Source of the DNA: Bacteroidota bacterium
Lineage (GTDB): Bacteria; Bacteroidota; Bacteroidia; Bacteroidales; Prolixibacteraceae
Assembly (NCBI GenBank): GCA_023251455.1
Contig: JAHEYT010000028.1
Coordinates: 90,146 to 154,145, forward strand
Reading direction: 5' to 3'
DNA length: 64,000 nt
The notes beneath the pieces were generated by a model, which saw only the letters and a program-made list of their open reading frames with translations, was not told the DNA's origin and ran no database searches. Shown one piece after another: positions 1-9,651 of the stretch. The position numbers and the translations under genes are program-made. The first letter of the stretch is position 1. Every line of letters starts with the position of its first letter.

Positions 1-573
1 AAGAAAGACTTGGTTAGCAAAGTCGAACAAATTGAAAACTCCCATCCTGATAGGTTTGAAAAGCTAATTGAAGGAATAACCAACTATTTCAAAGCTCTGG
101 AGATTGAAAATTTAACAGATGAGCAAATTGTATTGGCCGAGAAAGCAAAATGGAGCTTCATTTTTATCAAGCTTATTGGAGCCGTGTGCACTCTCCCACT
201 TTTTGCGTTTGGCTTTGCGTTCAACGCCATTCCATTCATTATACCACGAACGATACTTCACCGGAAAGTAAAGAACATTACATTTCTGAGCACTTTCAAC
301 TTTGTGGTTGGATTGGTAGCTTTTCCACTGTTTTACCTAATAGCCGCTTTCCTGATTTTTAAGTTGGTCGACTCAGTTCCGATTGCATCAATGGCACTCA
401 TTACAATGCCATTTGTTGGTAAAATAGCCTATCAATTATTCGTTTTTTACCGTGGTATTTTTCATGAATTTATATTTTTATCCAATTACAAATCGCAACA
501 GAATGCTATAAAAAAGCTAATTACGCTACGAAACACGCAGATTCGGTTGATTTTGAAGGACGCAAATACTTGA
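1..573 (+). CDS. C-terminal part of a probable membrane-bound acyltransferase (5' end outside window)
   Basis: The reading frame is open to the first base of the window and stops at 571-573, so this is the tail of a longer gene; the TTG at 10 need not be its start. About 190 residues are visible. They contain a charged helical stretch and then four hydrophobic segments, including one rich in Phe, Asn and Ile-Pro (about residues 50-80). This resembles the C-terminal membrane region of the long Bacteroidota PlsC/GPAT-like lysophospholipid acyltransferases. The HX4D catalytic motif would lie upstream and cannot be seen, so the family call is an inference. A tRNA gene follows. Confidence 0.5.
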   Translation, partial: KKDLVSKVEQIENSHPDRFEKLIEGITNYFKALEIENLTDEQIVLAEKAKWSFIFIKLIGAVCTLPLFAFGFAFNAIPFIIPRTILHRKVKNITFLSTFNFVVGLVAFPLFYLIAAFLIFKLVDSVPIASMALITMPFVGKIAYQLFVFYRGIFHEFIFLSNYKSQQNAIKKLITLRNTQIRLILKDANT

Positions 574-625
574 ATTCTGTAGAAATTATATTCCCGAAAC
601 CTAAACACAGATAGTATAGTTTTAT

Positions 626-633
626 TATTTTTG
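626..633 (+). promoter_or_regulatory. -7 promoter element for tRNA-Gly
   Basis: TATTTTTG matches the Bacteroidota primary sigma -7 consensus TAnnTTTG and lies 12 nt before the mature tRNA. No clear -33 TTG is seen upstream. Confidence 0.45.
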
Positions 634-645
634 GACGTCCAAAAT

Positions 646-717
646 GCGAGAGTAGCTCAGTGGTAGAGCATCAGCTTCCCAAGCTGAGGGTCGCGGGTTC
701 GACCCCCGTTTCTCGCT
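646..717 (+). tRNA. tRNA-Gly (anticodon CCC)
   Basis: A full cloverleaf can be drawn. The acceptor arm is GCGAGAG with TTCTCGC (one G-T pair), there is a D-arm AGCTC, an anticodon stem TCAGC/GCTGA around the loop TTCCCAA, and a T-arm with GGTTCGACC. The anticodon in the loop is CCC, reading GGG glycine codons. The discriminator base is T, as expected for bacterial tRNA-Gly. CCA is not encoded. It is a single-gene unit with its own -7 element and terminator. Confidence 0.95.
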
Positions 718-730
718 CACAGTAAAATGA

Positions 731-765
731 AGACTTACAGACATCACTATCTGTGAGTCTTTTTT
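731..765 (+). terminator. Rho-independent terminator after tRNA-Gly
   Basis: An 11-bp stem (731-741 with 750-760, one G-T pair) and an 8-nt loop are followed by a run of T. It lies 14 nt after the tRNA. Confidence 0.8.
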
Positions 766-915
766 ATTTGCACCACATTTTGCACTATAAGATGTTTCGA
801 AGCATTTTATTCACATTTTATTCTCGTGAAAACTATTTGTTAAGTATTCAACGATCTTTTCTTTTAAATACATAATTCCTTACTTTTACAACTTAAACCA
901 TTAAAAGCTAACTCC

Positions 916-2259
916 ATGAAACGATCTGTAAAAATCATTCTCGTAATTATTGCAATCGTATTAGCATCCGGAGCTTATTTCGCATATCAGATCTATCAAT
1001 CAGTCATGGGAAGCGAGCAAATAGTAGGAAAACAAGAGGGCATTCCTCAACCAATGTCACCAACACCCCCAGTTAATACCGGAATTGCTGATTGGACAAA
1101 CTGGAGAGGTGAAAACTTCGAAGGGAAAAGCACAAACATTGGAATACAGACCGATTGGTCGAAAGGGTTGCAAAAAATCTGGGATGTAAACTACCTCTGT
1201 CAGGATAATGGCACCGCTTCCTGGGCCGCAGCAGTCGTTCAGGGAAACCGGTTGATTATTCCAGGCCGGGACGAAAAGAATGATTTGGTCTTTTGCATAA
1301 ATGCTGATACCGGCGAACTGATATGGAAAGGATCCTACGAAGCCGAAGCAGGAAGCAGCCACGGACCAGGTTCTAGAGCGACACCTTTTATTAACGAAAA
1401 TCGGGTTTATACTTTTGGTCGCAGTGGCGATTTGGTATGTTGGCAGCTGGAAGACGGAAAACTTCTTTGGCATAAAAATGTAAAAGATGCCGGAGGATCG
1501 GAGCCTCAATGGGGCTTTTCAACCACACCACTTATTTTCGAAAATATGGTCATTGTTCAGGGAGGTGGAAAAGCATTGGTTATTGCCTACGACAAAACAA
1601 CAGGCGATCTGCTCTGGAAATCGATGGAAGGTGAAGCAGGTTATGCAGCTGCAATTACCATGAATATTGAGAATGAAGTGAAACTTCTGATCTACCACGG
1701 AACAGGGCTTTCCTGCCTGAATCCTTCCGACGGGAAACCGTTATGGACTGCTCCCTGGCCAACAGAATATAATGTCAATGCAACTACACCGATTGTTTCC
1801 AACGATATTGTCTTCCATACTTCGGGCTATAAAATGGGTTGTGAAGCTCTTAAAATTACCCAAAGCGGATATACTGTCCTGTGGAAAAGCAATGTCATGG
1901 AGGCCCAGCATTCCGATCCGATCCTGATTGATGGCTACATTTATGGCTATTCAGGCGAAAGTTCCAGAAATAACGGACAGTTTAAATGCATCGAATTGTC
2001 AACCGGTAAAGAAATGTGGAGCACTAATGACATTGGTCAGGGAACAACAACCTTTGTTGATGGTCATTTGATTTGTCTTGACATTAAAGGAAACTTATTT
2101 CTGGTAAAGCCTGATCCTACAGGGTTTAAACAGATTGGCAAGATTAAATCTGCTATTGAGGGCGTAAAAAATCCAGCATGGACGGTTCCTGTTGTAGCCA
2201 ATGGCAAATTGTACCTGCGCTATTTGCAGAAGTTGGTATGCTTTAAACTGAACGTTTAA
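916..2259 (+). CDS. Membrane-anchored PQQ-like beta-propeller protein
   Basis: This 447-residue protein has an N-terminal hydrophobic segment (about residues 5-25), a signal anchor that would place the rest outside the inner membrane. The body carries several PQQ-type propeller blades, recognisable by repeats of the form TGxLxW: TGELIW, DGKLLW, TGDLLW, DGKPLW and TGKEMW. The blade-docking tryptophans are kept. Such proteins include BamB-like scaffolds and quinoprotein-like enzymes. The WTNWRGENFEG region near residue 60 resembles the WPQFRGPxxxG start of the large PQQ_2-type family of Bacteroidota and Planctomycetes. No catalytic quinoprotein residues are evident, so a scaffold or binding role is more likely than dehydrogenase activity. 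It is monocistronic, with a hairpin after it. Confidence 0.8.
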   Translation: MKRSVKIILVIIAIVLASGAYFAYQIYQSVMGSEQIVGKQEGIPQPMSPTPPVNTGIADWTNWRGENFEGKSTNIGIQTDWSKGLQKIWDVNYLCQDNGTASWAAAVVQGNRLIIPGRDEKNDLVFCINADTGELIWKGSYEAEAGSSHGPGSRATPFINENRVYTFGRSGDLVCWQLEDGKLLWHKNVKDAGGSEPQWGFSTTPLIFENMVIVQGGGKALVIAYDKTTGDLLWKSMEGEAGYAAAITMNIENEVKLLIYHGTGLSCLNPSDGKPLWTAPWPTEYNVNATTPIVSNDIVFHTSGYKMGCEALKITQSGYTVLWKSNVMEAQHSDPILIDGYIYGYSGESSRNNGQFKCIELSTGKEMWSTNDIGQGTTTFVDGHLICLDIKGNLFLVKPDPTGFKQIGKIKSAIEGVKNPAWTVPVVANGKLYLRYLQKLVCFKLNV

Positions 2260-2331
2260 TGACAATCACGATTCTACCGACTCAATGAATTAGCTTATAC
2301 TGCATTAATATTCTGCAACAATACCTTCTGA

Positions 2332-2370
2332 AAATTCAGCCCATGGAGAGACCTGTGGGCTGAATTTATT
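2332..2370 (+). terminator. Hairpin terminator after the PQQ-propeller gene
   Basis: Perfect 12-bp arms AAATTCAGCCCA (2332-2343) and TGGGCTGAATTT (2356-2367) are followed by an AT-rich tail. The rest of the 307-nt gap 2260-2566 is AT-rich and holds no recognisable gene. Confidence 0.6.
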
Positions 2371-2566
2371 TAAGCCCCTTTCTTCCGCTGAAAAATTTCG
2401 TTGATATTTATTTAAACTTTTTCCTTAACTTTAGGTGAACCAGAAGTGAACTTTCCATAGTCATCGCAAATAATCTTATTAACTGACATAATAATTATTC
2501 GTCCGGATTTATTTTAGACAACGTCTACCCTTTAGATGATGAATACTTTAAATTAATTCTATAATT

Positions 2567-4399
2567 ATGACTGATCAAAAAACTTTCAGAATTGGTATTT
2601 CCATGGCCGGGGCAGTATCTGCCGGAGCCTACACTGCCGGAGTAATGGACTATTTACTCGAAGCACTCGAAAATTGGCAAAAAGCAAAGGACCTGAACTT
2701 GCCTGGTGTTCCCAAACACAATGTGCTTATTGAAGTTCTTAGCGGCGCATCAGCAGGTGGAATGACTGCCGTTATAACAACCGCAGCAGTTCAAAAAGAT
2801 TTTCCACACGTAACTCAGCAGAACTATTTATCCGGAGTTACTAACGAGAATCCGCTTTTCGACTCGTGGGTTAACTTAACCGAGGATGAAAAGAACGATA
2901 TGATGAATCAAATGCTCAGCACTGACGACATTGTTGGTTCTGAGTCAATTAATCCTGAAAAGGAAGTTCGTTCAATCTTCAATTCGTTGTTCATCGAAAA
3001 AATTGCCCGACGCACTCTGGACAGTATTGTAAATGACCCCAAAACCAAAAGGCAGTATTTTGCTGACAATCTGGAATTGTTTACCACCATTACCAATCTT
3101 CGTGGATTCAATTACAAACTACAGTTTATCACTGCGTTGGGGCCACGCGAGGATCGGATGACCATGCATAAGGATCTTGTTCATTTTCAGCTAAACCCAC
3201 TCGGAACATATAATAATGATGGGAAAATCCCAATTCATTTCTCAACATCCGGAGGATTAAACCGAAAACTACTTATCGACGCGGCCATTTCTACCGGTGC
3301 ATTTCCGGTTGGTTTATCACCTCGGGTACTTGTTCGCGAAGCCAAATACATTAACGACAATCCGTTGCTTAAAATCACACACGGAAAGAGCAATCTTGTT
3401 GATCCAACAAAAGATTACAACACGGTTTGTGTCGACGGGGGAGTAATTAACAACGAGCCTTACGATTTAACCGAGACTCTTTTAATGAACCGAAGAAAGG
3501 CTGAAATAGAAAAAGAAAAAGATTTGGCAACTGCAAAAGCTTATGAGCCCGCAAAAAGTGCGTCTACTTTTGACACAACCATCCTGATGATCGACCCTTT
3601 CCCAAACTATGATGAATCTCCAACTGATTACTTCGATCTTCAGGCCATAAAATTTGCATCAACACAACTTTTGGGAGCCATGCGCCAGCAATTAATGGTA
3701 AAATCTGACTTACTCGAAAAGGCTTACGATGACTTCGATTATTCCAGATTTATGATCGCACCAATTCGGACAAGTGGCGGTATAACTCAAAAAGAAAGCA
3801 TTGCTTGTGGCGCCCTTGGCGGTTTTGGTGGCTTTTTCAACCGCGACTTCCGGGTTCATGATTTTATGCTTGGCCGAAGGAATTGTCAGCGGTTCATCCA
3901 GCAATATTTTTGTGTTTCCCAATCGGCCAACAATCCGATCATACAATTTGGATATGAAGATTTAGGAACCGATTCCATCCGGTTTTTCATGCCTGAAACA
4001 ACTGACTTACTGCCCTTGATTCCGGACATTCGTATCTCAGCTGATCAAAAAAGCATCATAAAACCGGAGGTCGAAGCCGAATTTCAGTATCCTTCCATTA
4101 GCTTAAAATACTTGATAGCCCTGGAAGATAAATTGCAAAAACGGTTTGAGGTAGTTATAAATAACATTGCAAAAGGCAACGCGCCAGGAGGTCCAAGTAA
4201 ATCGGCTAATCCAGTAATTCAAAGGATCAGAAAAAAATCATGGTTTGCCCGAAATATCTCGGGTCCAATTGTCGGATTCACTGTTGACAAATTCATCGTA
4301 ATAGGTAAAAAGGTGGGAAAAAATATTGCAGCAGAAAAATTCATTGATTCGGTAATTACAGATATGGATAAACGCGGTTTGTTGAAAGTGGATTGTTGA
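2567..4399 (+). CDS. Patatin-like phospholipase family protein
   Basis: The protein has 610 residues. The N-terminal half has the patatin fold signature: a glycine/alanine-rich oxyanion-hole region at about residues 9-26, the nucleophile elbow GASAG with Ser62, and the catalytic aspartate in a DGG motif at about Asp290. Together these form a Ser-Asp dyad for lipid acyl hydrolysis. The oxyanion loop reads GAVSAGAY rather than the usual GGGxRG. The C-terminal 250 residues are longer than a minimal patatin and include a Gly-rich stretch and a basic tail. There is no signal peptide, so it is probably cytoplasmic or peripheral. The substrate cannot be told. Confidence 0.85.
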   Translation: MTDQKTFRIGISMAGAVSAGAYTAGVMDYLLEALENWQKAKDLNLPGVPKHNVLIEVLSGASAGGMTAVITTAAVQKDFPHVTQQNYLSGVTNENPLFDSWVNLTEDEKNDMMNQMLSTDDIVGSESINPEKEVRSIFNSLFIEKIARRTLDSIVNDPKTKRQYFADNLELFTTITNLRGFNYKLQFITALGPREDRMTMHKDLVHFQLNPLGTYNNDGKIPIHFSTSGGLNRKLLIDAAISTGAFPVGLSPRVLVREAKYINDNPLLKITHGKSNLVDPTKDYNTVCVDGGVINNEPYDLTETLLMNRRKAEIEKEKDLATAKAYEPAKSASTFDTTILMIDPFPNYDESPTDYFDLQAIKFASTQLLGAMRQQLMVKSDLLEKAYDDFDYSRFMIAPIRTSGGITQKESIACGALGGFGGFFNRDFRVHDFMLGRRNCQRFIQQYFCVSQSANNPIIQFGYEDLGTDSIRFFMPETTDLLPLIPDIRISADQKSIIKPEVEAEFQYPSISLKYLIALEDKLQKRFEVVINNIAKGNAPGGPSKSANPVIQRIRKKSWFARNISGPIVGFTVDKFIVIGKKVGKNIAAEKFIDSVITDMDKRGLLKVDC

Positions 4400-4419
4400 T
4401 TTCTTATAACCAGATTACA

Positions 4420-4467
4420 TAAACCCAGATTAAGCCTTAGAAAATTCTATTGCATAATCTGGGTTTA
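4420..4467 (+). terminator. Inverted repeat after the patatin gene
   Basis: Perfect 13-bp arms, TAAACCCAGATTA and TAATCTGGGTTTA, flank a 22-nt loop 20 nt past the stop codon. There is no clear T tract, so terminator function is only likely. Confidence 0.4.
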
Positions 4468-4639
4468 CGATAATCAAAACGAATATAATTTTGATCTCCC
4501 ATTAATGGCTTGACATTTTCTAAATACTACAACTGCTCAGCTATTTATAATTTAGTCATAACTGACAGACCTATCTTTCCCCCCGATTAACTCTGTTTCT
4601 CACAACAGTTTTGTATTTTGCCAAACCTTTTCAACTTTA

Positions 4640-6094
4640 ATGAATAAAGCAAAACTACTGATCGTTATTCTGGTGATCTTCCTGTTGGGGGATTTGACTT
4701 ACTCATTCTTTGAGTATTACTACATTCCGATTGATGGTGACCTTACCGCCGGAGTAGTTCCTTCCGTCGATGTCCAACAAGTTCTTAACGATCCGTTTGG
4801 ATTTCAGATGCTGATTTCTGGTGAAAAACATGTCAATCCCAACCGGTTCTTTGCTCATTTTTTCTTCAAAGAATATATGCAGAAAGTTCCTATCTGGATG
4901 CAAAATATGACCGATCCGATTACATCAGTTTATCTTTCATGTGCACTGATCAAGATTTTTATCCACATCCTTTTCATTTTTATTCTGTCGGCTTTAATCT
5001 CAGGAACAAAAAATATACTGGATAAAAAATTTCTGATTGTTGCAGCTCTTATTGTTCCATTTATTCAGGCCAACGGATATTGGGGGCACATGGGTATCAA
5101 TGACAGAGCAACTACCTATACCTTTTTCTATGCTCTTCCTGTAGTTTTGCTGATGCTTTACCTAATGCCATTGTACCGGATCTTTTTTTGTCATGAAATT
5201 AAAAACCCAAGACTTTTAAAATCAGTCTTTTTGTTTATTCCTGCAATAATTTTACCGCTGAGTGGGCCACTCATTCCGGGAATCGCACTCATTTTAACCG
5301 GAATAATTAGCGTCCATTATTTGCGGAATTATGGTTATCCAAACAAATCCCTTTCGGTTCAAAGTATGATTTCCGCATTACAGAAAATCCCTTCTCATAT
5401 CTTCATTATCTTGGCTCCAATTTGCTTGGTTAGTTTGTATTCCCTGTTCCTCGGGAGGTTCGATTCAAATTACACCAGCGAAACCATTCCCATTTTAGAC
5501 CGATATCTAAAACTTCCTCTTGGAATCTTCTATCAGGTCAGTCAATCGCTTGGGGTTCCTTTACTTCTGATTATCATTGGTGTAAATATCTATCTGATTA
5601 AAAGACATATCAGTTCTCCTGAAGGGATGAAAATTGTTGATTCATTAAAGTGGATCGGAATTTTTGCTGCTGTTTATTTATTATTGCTGCCTTTGGGAGG
5701 CTATCGGCCTTATCGTCCAAACATTCTGAGATACGACACGTTTATTCCGATCACTATCGCATTATTGTTTTTCTATGGAATATCAACTTTCTTTTTGCTC
5801 CAACACATGACAAGCCGAAACCTAAATGTGTACCTGGTTGGACTTTTTATATTTTTTGCAATTTACATGAATTCTGACCGGATAGAAACTGAAGAATACC
5901 ACAGCGAAAGAAAGTGTCTGGAAATTCTGGCCAATTCGCCCTACGAAGTTACAAAGCTACCAGCCACATGCAATATAATGTCCTGGGAACCAATAAGTGA
6001 TCCGAAATTTTCAAAGAATAATACACACATGCTTAAATTCTGGGGCATCACCAATAAAGAAAAAATTTATTATCAGTCTTCAGAACAAAACTAG
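4640..6094 (+). CDS. Uncharacterised polytopic membrane protein
   Basis: The protein has 484 residues and about ten hydrophobic segments of transmembrane length, starting at residues 5-22. A roughly 65-residue hydrophilic loop follows the first segment, and a soluble tail of about 65 residues closes the protein. The layout resembles membrane glycosyltransferases or polymer ligases, but no diagnostic motif (DxD, or the Asp/Glu of GT-C loop 1) could be identified with confidence. No function is assigned. Its stop codon overlaps that of the convergent SRPBCC gene by 4 nt. Confidence 0.75.
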   Translation: MNKAKLLIVILVIFLLGDLTYSFFEYYYIPIDGDLTAGVVPSVDVQQVLNDPFGFQMLISGEKHVNPNRFFAHFFFKEYMQKVPIWMQNMTDPITSVYLSCALIKIFIHILFIFILSALISGTKNILDKKFLIVAALIVPFIQANGYWGHMGINDRATTYTFFYALPVVLLMLYLMPLYRIFFCHEIKNPRLLKSVFLFIPAIILPLSGPLIPGIALILTGIISVHYLRNYGYPNKSLSVQSMISALQKIPSHIFIILAPICLVSLYSLFLGRFDSNYTSETIPILDRYLKLPLGIFYQVSQSLGVPLLLIIIGVNIYLIKRHISSPEGMKIVDSLKWIGIFAAVYLLLLPLGGYRPYRPNILRYDTFIPITIALLFFYGISTFFLLQHMTSRNLNVYLVGLFIFFAIYMNSDRIETEEYHSERKCLEILANSPYEVTKLPATCNIMSWEPISDPKFSKNNTHMLKFWGITNKEKIYYQSSEQN

Positions 6095-6579
6095 GCCGAA
6101 TGCTTCCCAAACTCCCTTTCCAAAAAGATTTCCCGGTATCCAAAAATTTGTTTTAACTGGTTTTTCACTAAGAGCGAATGTGCAATCCTTCCCAGAAAGC
6201 CAAGAGGCAATTTGTACGAAACCCGATCTGTCATTAAAACTCCGTCGTTCTGAACTTCGAAATGATGCTCGTGATGCCACATCCGGTATGGGCCAAAACG
6301 CTGTTCATCCACAAAGAATGAACCTTCAGAAACATGTGTGATTTCTGTTACCCAGTTCGTTTTTACTCCAGGGAAAGGCGACACTTTGTAAGTGATGATT
6401 TGTCCGGTGTACATTTTCGCGGGAGTTCCTGAAGTAATCTCAAAACCCATGTGTTCAGGAGTAATTTTCGCTAAATTGCCTGGCGACGAAAAAAAGTCCC
6501 AGGCTTCAGACAACGGGATTTTCAGAAATTGAGTGACTTCCAGCGAATAAATGCCCGAATGCGATTTGAATCTGATCAT
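6091..6579 (-). CDS. SRPBCC (START-like) ligand-binding protein
   Basis: The protein has 162 residues and the START/SRPBCC layout: an early beta strand, a helix with SEAWDFFSSPGNLAKITP, a run of beta strands with a WVTEI and a HHEHHF segment, and a long C-terminal helix. It resembles the small cyclase/dehydrase-like proteins that bind hydrophobic ligands. No signal peptide is present and the ligand is unknown. The 3' end overlaps the convergent membrane-protein gene by 4 nt. Confidence 0.8.
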   Translation of the reverse strand: MIRFKSHSGIYSLEVTQFLKIPLSEAWDFFSSPGNLAKITPEHMGFEITSGTPAKMYTGQIITYKVSPFPGVKTNWVTEITHVSEGSFFVDEQRFGPYRMWHHEHHFEVQNDGVLMTDRVSYKLPLGFLGRIAHSLLVKNQLKQIFGYREIFLEREFGKHSA

Positions 6580-6743
6580 GATTTATTAATTTGGTCTACC
6601 TATCTAACCCAATCTGAATACTTTTGTTTAAGATGTAAAACAAAATACTGAACAAATGTTTGCAGAAGATTAACAAATCGGATGAGTTCAGTCATTTTAA
6701 ACAACACCGCAAAACGAAACGACTGTCAGGTTTTGTTTTTTTG

Positions 6744-6751
6744 TAACTTTG
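6744..6751 (+). promoter_or_regulatory. -7 promoter element for dapL
   Basis: TAACTTTG matches TAnnTTTG exactly. It predicts a leader of roughly 50 nt before the ATG at 6806. No -33 TTG is visible. Confidence 0.45.
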
Positions 6752-6805
6752 GGCTTTCTGAAAAGAAAAACTTCAAGCGAAAAATCATTTTAAAAATAAC
6801 ATACA

Positions 6806-8035
6806 ATGGCATTAATTAATGAAAATTACCTGAAACTTCAGGCTGGTTATTTGTTCCCCGAAATTGGAAGAAGAGTTCGCGAATTTGCAGAAGCCAATCC
6901 GGATAAAAAAGTGATCCGAATGGGTATTGGCGATGTAACCCAACCGCTGGTTCCGGCTGTGGTAGCTGCTTTCCATGAAGGTGTTGAAGACATGGCCAAC
7001 GCAGAAACCTTCAAAGGTTACGGCCCGGAGCAGGGCTACGATTTCTTACGCGAAGCCATCGCATTAAACGATTACCAAAGTCGTGGAGTTGACATTTCGG
7101 CTGACGATATTTTTGTTTCTGACGGGTCAAAATGCGACACCGGAAACATTCAGGAAGTATTTGGCGCCGGAAATAAAATCGCCATTTGCGACCCTGTTTA
7201 TCCGGTTTATGCAGATACTACAGTAATGTCGGGCAAAACCGGCGAAATTCAGACGAACGGTTATTTCGAAGGAATTATTTACATGCCTTGCAACGAAGCA
7301 AACGGTTTTATTCCTGAATTGCCAACCGAACGCCCCGACTTAATTTTCCTTTGTTTTCCGAATAACCCGACCGGAACAGTGGCTTCGAAAGAAGAACTGA
7401 CCAAATGGGTGAATTATGCCCGTGCGAACAAATGTGTCATTCTGTATGATGCGGCTTACGAGGCTTTCATCACCGACGATTCTATTCCTCATTCGATTTT
7501 CGAAATCGAAGGCGCCAAAGAAGTAGCCCTGGAATTCCGCAGCTTCTCGAAAACCGCCGGGTTCACCGGAACGCGCTGTGCTTTCACGGTAATTCCTTCA
7601 GAATTAAAAGCATACGACAGCAAAGGGAAAGCACATCCGGTAAAACCGCTGTGGAACCGCCGCCACACGACCAAGTTCAACGGAGTATCGTATCCGGTGC
7701 AGAAAGCAGCCGCCGCTATTTATACCGAAGAAGGTAAAAAGCAGGTGAAAGAAGTGATCAATTATTACCTCGAAAACGCCCGCATCATGCGCGAAAGCCT
7801 GAAAGAAACAGGCTTCACTGTGTTTGGCGGGGTTAATGCTCCATACGTTTGGGTAAAAACTCCCGACAACATGAAATCGTGGGATTTCTTCGATAAACTT
7901 CTGAATGTAGCCAATGTGGTTGGAACTCCCGGTTCAGGCTTTGGACCATCAGGAGAAGGCTATTTCCGCTTTTCAGCATTCGCCGACCGCGACAATGTTT
8001 TGGAGGCCATGGAACGGGTTAAAAATCTGAAGTAA
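6806..8035 (+). CDS. dapL: LL-diaminopimelate aminotransferase
   Basis: DapL converts tetrahydrodipicolinate plus glutamate directly to LL-2,6-diaminopimelate and 2-oxoglutarate in the short lysine/peptidoglycan route. The 409-residue length matches the family. Features seen are the N-terminal region ending [12 protein letters not shown], the FPNNPTGT segment of class I/II aminotransferases, the YDAAYEAF strand, and the PLP lysine (about Lys249) in [12 protein letters not shown]. It is cytoplasmic and PLP-dependent. The gene stands alone, about 20 kb from lysA and the dapF homologue of the same pathway, and has its own -7 element and a strong terminator. Confidence 0.95.
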   Translation: MALINENYLKLQAGYLFPEIGRRVREFAEANPDKKVIRMGIGDVTQPLVPAVVAAFHEGVEDMANAETFKGYGPEQGYDFLREAIALNDYQSRGVDISADDIFVSDGSKCDTGNIQEVFGAGNKIAICDPVYPVYADTTVMSGKTGEIQTNGYFEGIIYMPCNEANGFIPELPTERPDLIFLCFPNNPTGTVASKEELTKWVNYARANKCVILYDAAYEAFITDDSIPHSIFEIEGAKEVALEFRSFSKTAGFTGTRCAFTVIPSELKAYDSKGKAHPVKPLWNRRHTTKFNGVSYPVQKAAAAIYTEEGKKQVKEVINYYLENARIMRESLKETGFTVFGGVNAPYVWVKTPDNMKSWDFFDKLLNVANVVGTPGSGFGPSGEGYFRFSAFADRDNVLEAMERVKNLK

Positions 8036-8056
8036 CTGTTTTGGATATTCATATTT

Positions 8057-8096
8057 AGTAAGGGTTTCACTTGAGTGAAGCCCTTACTTGTTTTTT
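8057..8096 (+). terminator. Rho-independent terminator of dapL
   Basis: A 14-bp stem (8057-8070 with 8075-8088, one G-T pair) and a TTGA loop are followed by TGTTTTTT. It lies in the convergent gap with the next minus-strand gene. Confidence 0.85.
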
Positions 8097-8099
8097 AAA

Positions 8100-9464
8100 C
8101 TAATGGATCACGCTCAGCACATCACCCAATAATTCATTAAATTTCATCATCCGGTCAGGTTTCGGGGAATACCCTAGTAGCACAATAATTAATTCTTTTG
8201 ATGGAATAATAAATATTTGCTGGCCATCGTGCCCGTTACACGAATACATATCTTCAGGAGCAGCTGGATAATATTTCGAAGCATTCAACCAAAAAAGCGA
8301 TCCGTATTCTCCATTGCTGTCAGAAGCTGGAGTAGTGGTGTATTTGACCCAACCTTCAGGCAAAATCCGTTCATCGTTAAAAACTCCATCCTGAAGATAC
8401 AGCATCCCGAAACGCGCATAATCGCGTGCCGTTGAGTAAATGTAAGACGAACCAACCTGAGTTCCGGAGGCGTCCACCTCAAAAACGGCATCAGGCATTC
8501 CAATTTTATTAAAAAGCTTCGTTTGGGCAAAGCTGTAATAATCATTGTCGTTCCCAATCGTTTTACGCATCAGGGAATTAACCAAATTAACAGAACCTGA
8601 CGAATAATACCAATGACTTCCGGCCGGAAATGAAGAAGGCTGATCGTATGTAAACTTTGCAAAATCGCCTTCACAATAAAGCATTTGGGTTACGTCCGAG
8701 CGATTACCGTAATCTTCGTTCCATCTCAGTCCACTCTGCATTTGCATCAAGTTGTTAACCGTGATTTTTTTTCGGTCATCAGTTTGCCATTCCGGAATAT
8801 TTATGGGTTGATTAATGTCCCATTTTCCATCCTTTACCATGATCCCTGCCAGCGTGTTTGTGAAACTCTTTGCCATCGACCAGCTCAGGAAGCGGGTTTT
8901 GGCATTGAACTGTGGCTGATAGGCTTCAACGACCGGAATTCCTTTATGCACAACCATAAAAGCAAATGCATGACCATTGTACCCGTCTTCATCCATCAAT
9001 TTCTCTGTAATTTCCGTAAGTTTTAGGGTGTCGATATTGGTAATCGTGTCAGGCATCAGGTTTCCCATTGGCCACTTTATCGTATCCTGATTGTAAGTTG
9101 CATTATTAATTTGAGGAAACTTAATTTTTCGAAGGTCAGCTTCACTGAAGCCACGCAGCAAAGTAGCGCCAAAGCCTTTTCGGTAAATCGCTTTCGATTT
9201 TCCCCATAAAAAGGAGCTGGTTACGCTCGAATCCTGAAAATCTACGATGCTCCTGGTGTATTTGATGAATGAAAAGTGAAGATCCATCGCTTCAACTTCG
9301 GACTGTTCGCGTCCTGAAACAAAAACAGCCGAACACAGATATTTGGCCGGGTAGCCGGTAATGATTGGCAACATAGAATTGATATAGTAAACGCCATAAG
9401 CCAGACCAACAATGAGGATGGTCAGTACAGTCCAAAGTATTCGTTTCCCAGATGTTCTTTTCAT
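8100..9464 (-). CDS. Beta-lactamase family serine hydrolase (class C-like)
   Basis: The protein has 454 residues. An N-terminal hydrophobic segment (about residues 9-28) serves as signal anchor. The class C/penicillin-binding fold is marked by the SxxK motif SMAK with nucleophile Ser196, a second motif YSS near residue 287 where family members have YxN, and GHDG near the end in place of the KTG box. Related proteins are esterases, D-aminopeptidases or unknown periplasmic hydrolases rather than resistance enzymes. Residues 30-150 form an extra N-terminal region before the catalytic domain. It is monocistronic. Confidence 0.85.
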   Translation of the reverse strand: MKRTSGKRILWTVLTILIVGLAYGVYYINSMLPIITGYPAKYLCSAVFVSGREQSEVEAMDLHFSFIKYTRSIVDFQDSSVTSSFLWGKSKAIYRKGFGATLLRGFSEADLRKIKFPQINNATYNQDTIKWPMGNLMPDTITNIDTLKLTEITEKLMDEDGYNGHAFAFMVVHKGIPVVEAYQPQFNAKTRFLSWSMAKSFTNTLAGIMVKDGKWDINQPINIPEWQTDDRKKITVNNLMQMQSGLRWNEDYGNRSDVTQMLYCEGDFAKFTYDQPSSFPAGSHWYYSSGSVNLVNSLMRKTIGNDNDYYSFAQTKLFNKIGMPDAVFEVDASGTQVGSSYIYSTARDYARFGMLYLQDGVFNDERILPEGWVKYTTTPASDSNGEYGSLFWLNASKYYPAAPEDMYSCNGHDGQQIFIIPSKELIIVLLGYSPKPDRMMKFNELLGDVLSVIH

Positions 9465-9622
9465 AATGAATGATGTTAGTGATAATCGTTCAGGAATTTA
9501 TTGATTAAAGTTAAATAAACCTATTGAATTTCCCTTTTGCCTTTACCATTTTTATAGATGTATAAGTCTGTTAAATACAGTTAACGATTGTTAGTTCCGA
9601 CAAATAGTCATTTGCAATTGCT

Positions 9623-9630
9623 TAATTTTG
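9623..9630 (+). promoter_or_regulatory. -7 promoter element for the first CarboxypepD_reg gene
   Basis: TAATTTTG fits TAnnTTTG. It argues against the upstream in-frame TTG at 9628 as a start and for the ATG at 9652. Confidence 0.45.
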
Positions 9631-9651
9631 TCTCAAAGCCTTGAACCCAAT

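Noticed and set aside
6080..6341. Plus-strand frames opposite the SRPBCC gene
   Set aside because: They are antisense to a well-supported gene and show no domain features.
9628..9651. TTG at 9628 as start of the first CarboxypepD_reg gene
   Set aside because: The TTG is part of the TAATTTTG promoter element; the ATG at 9652 (or 9718) is more credible.
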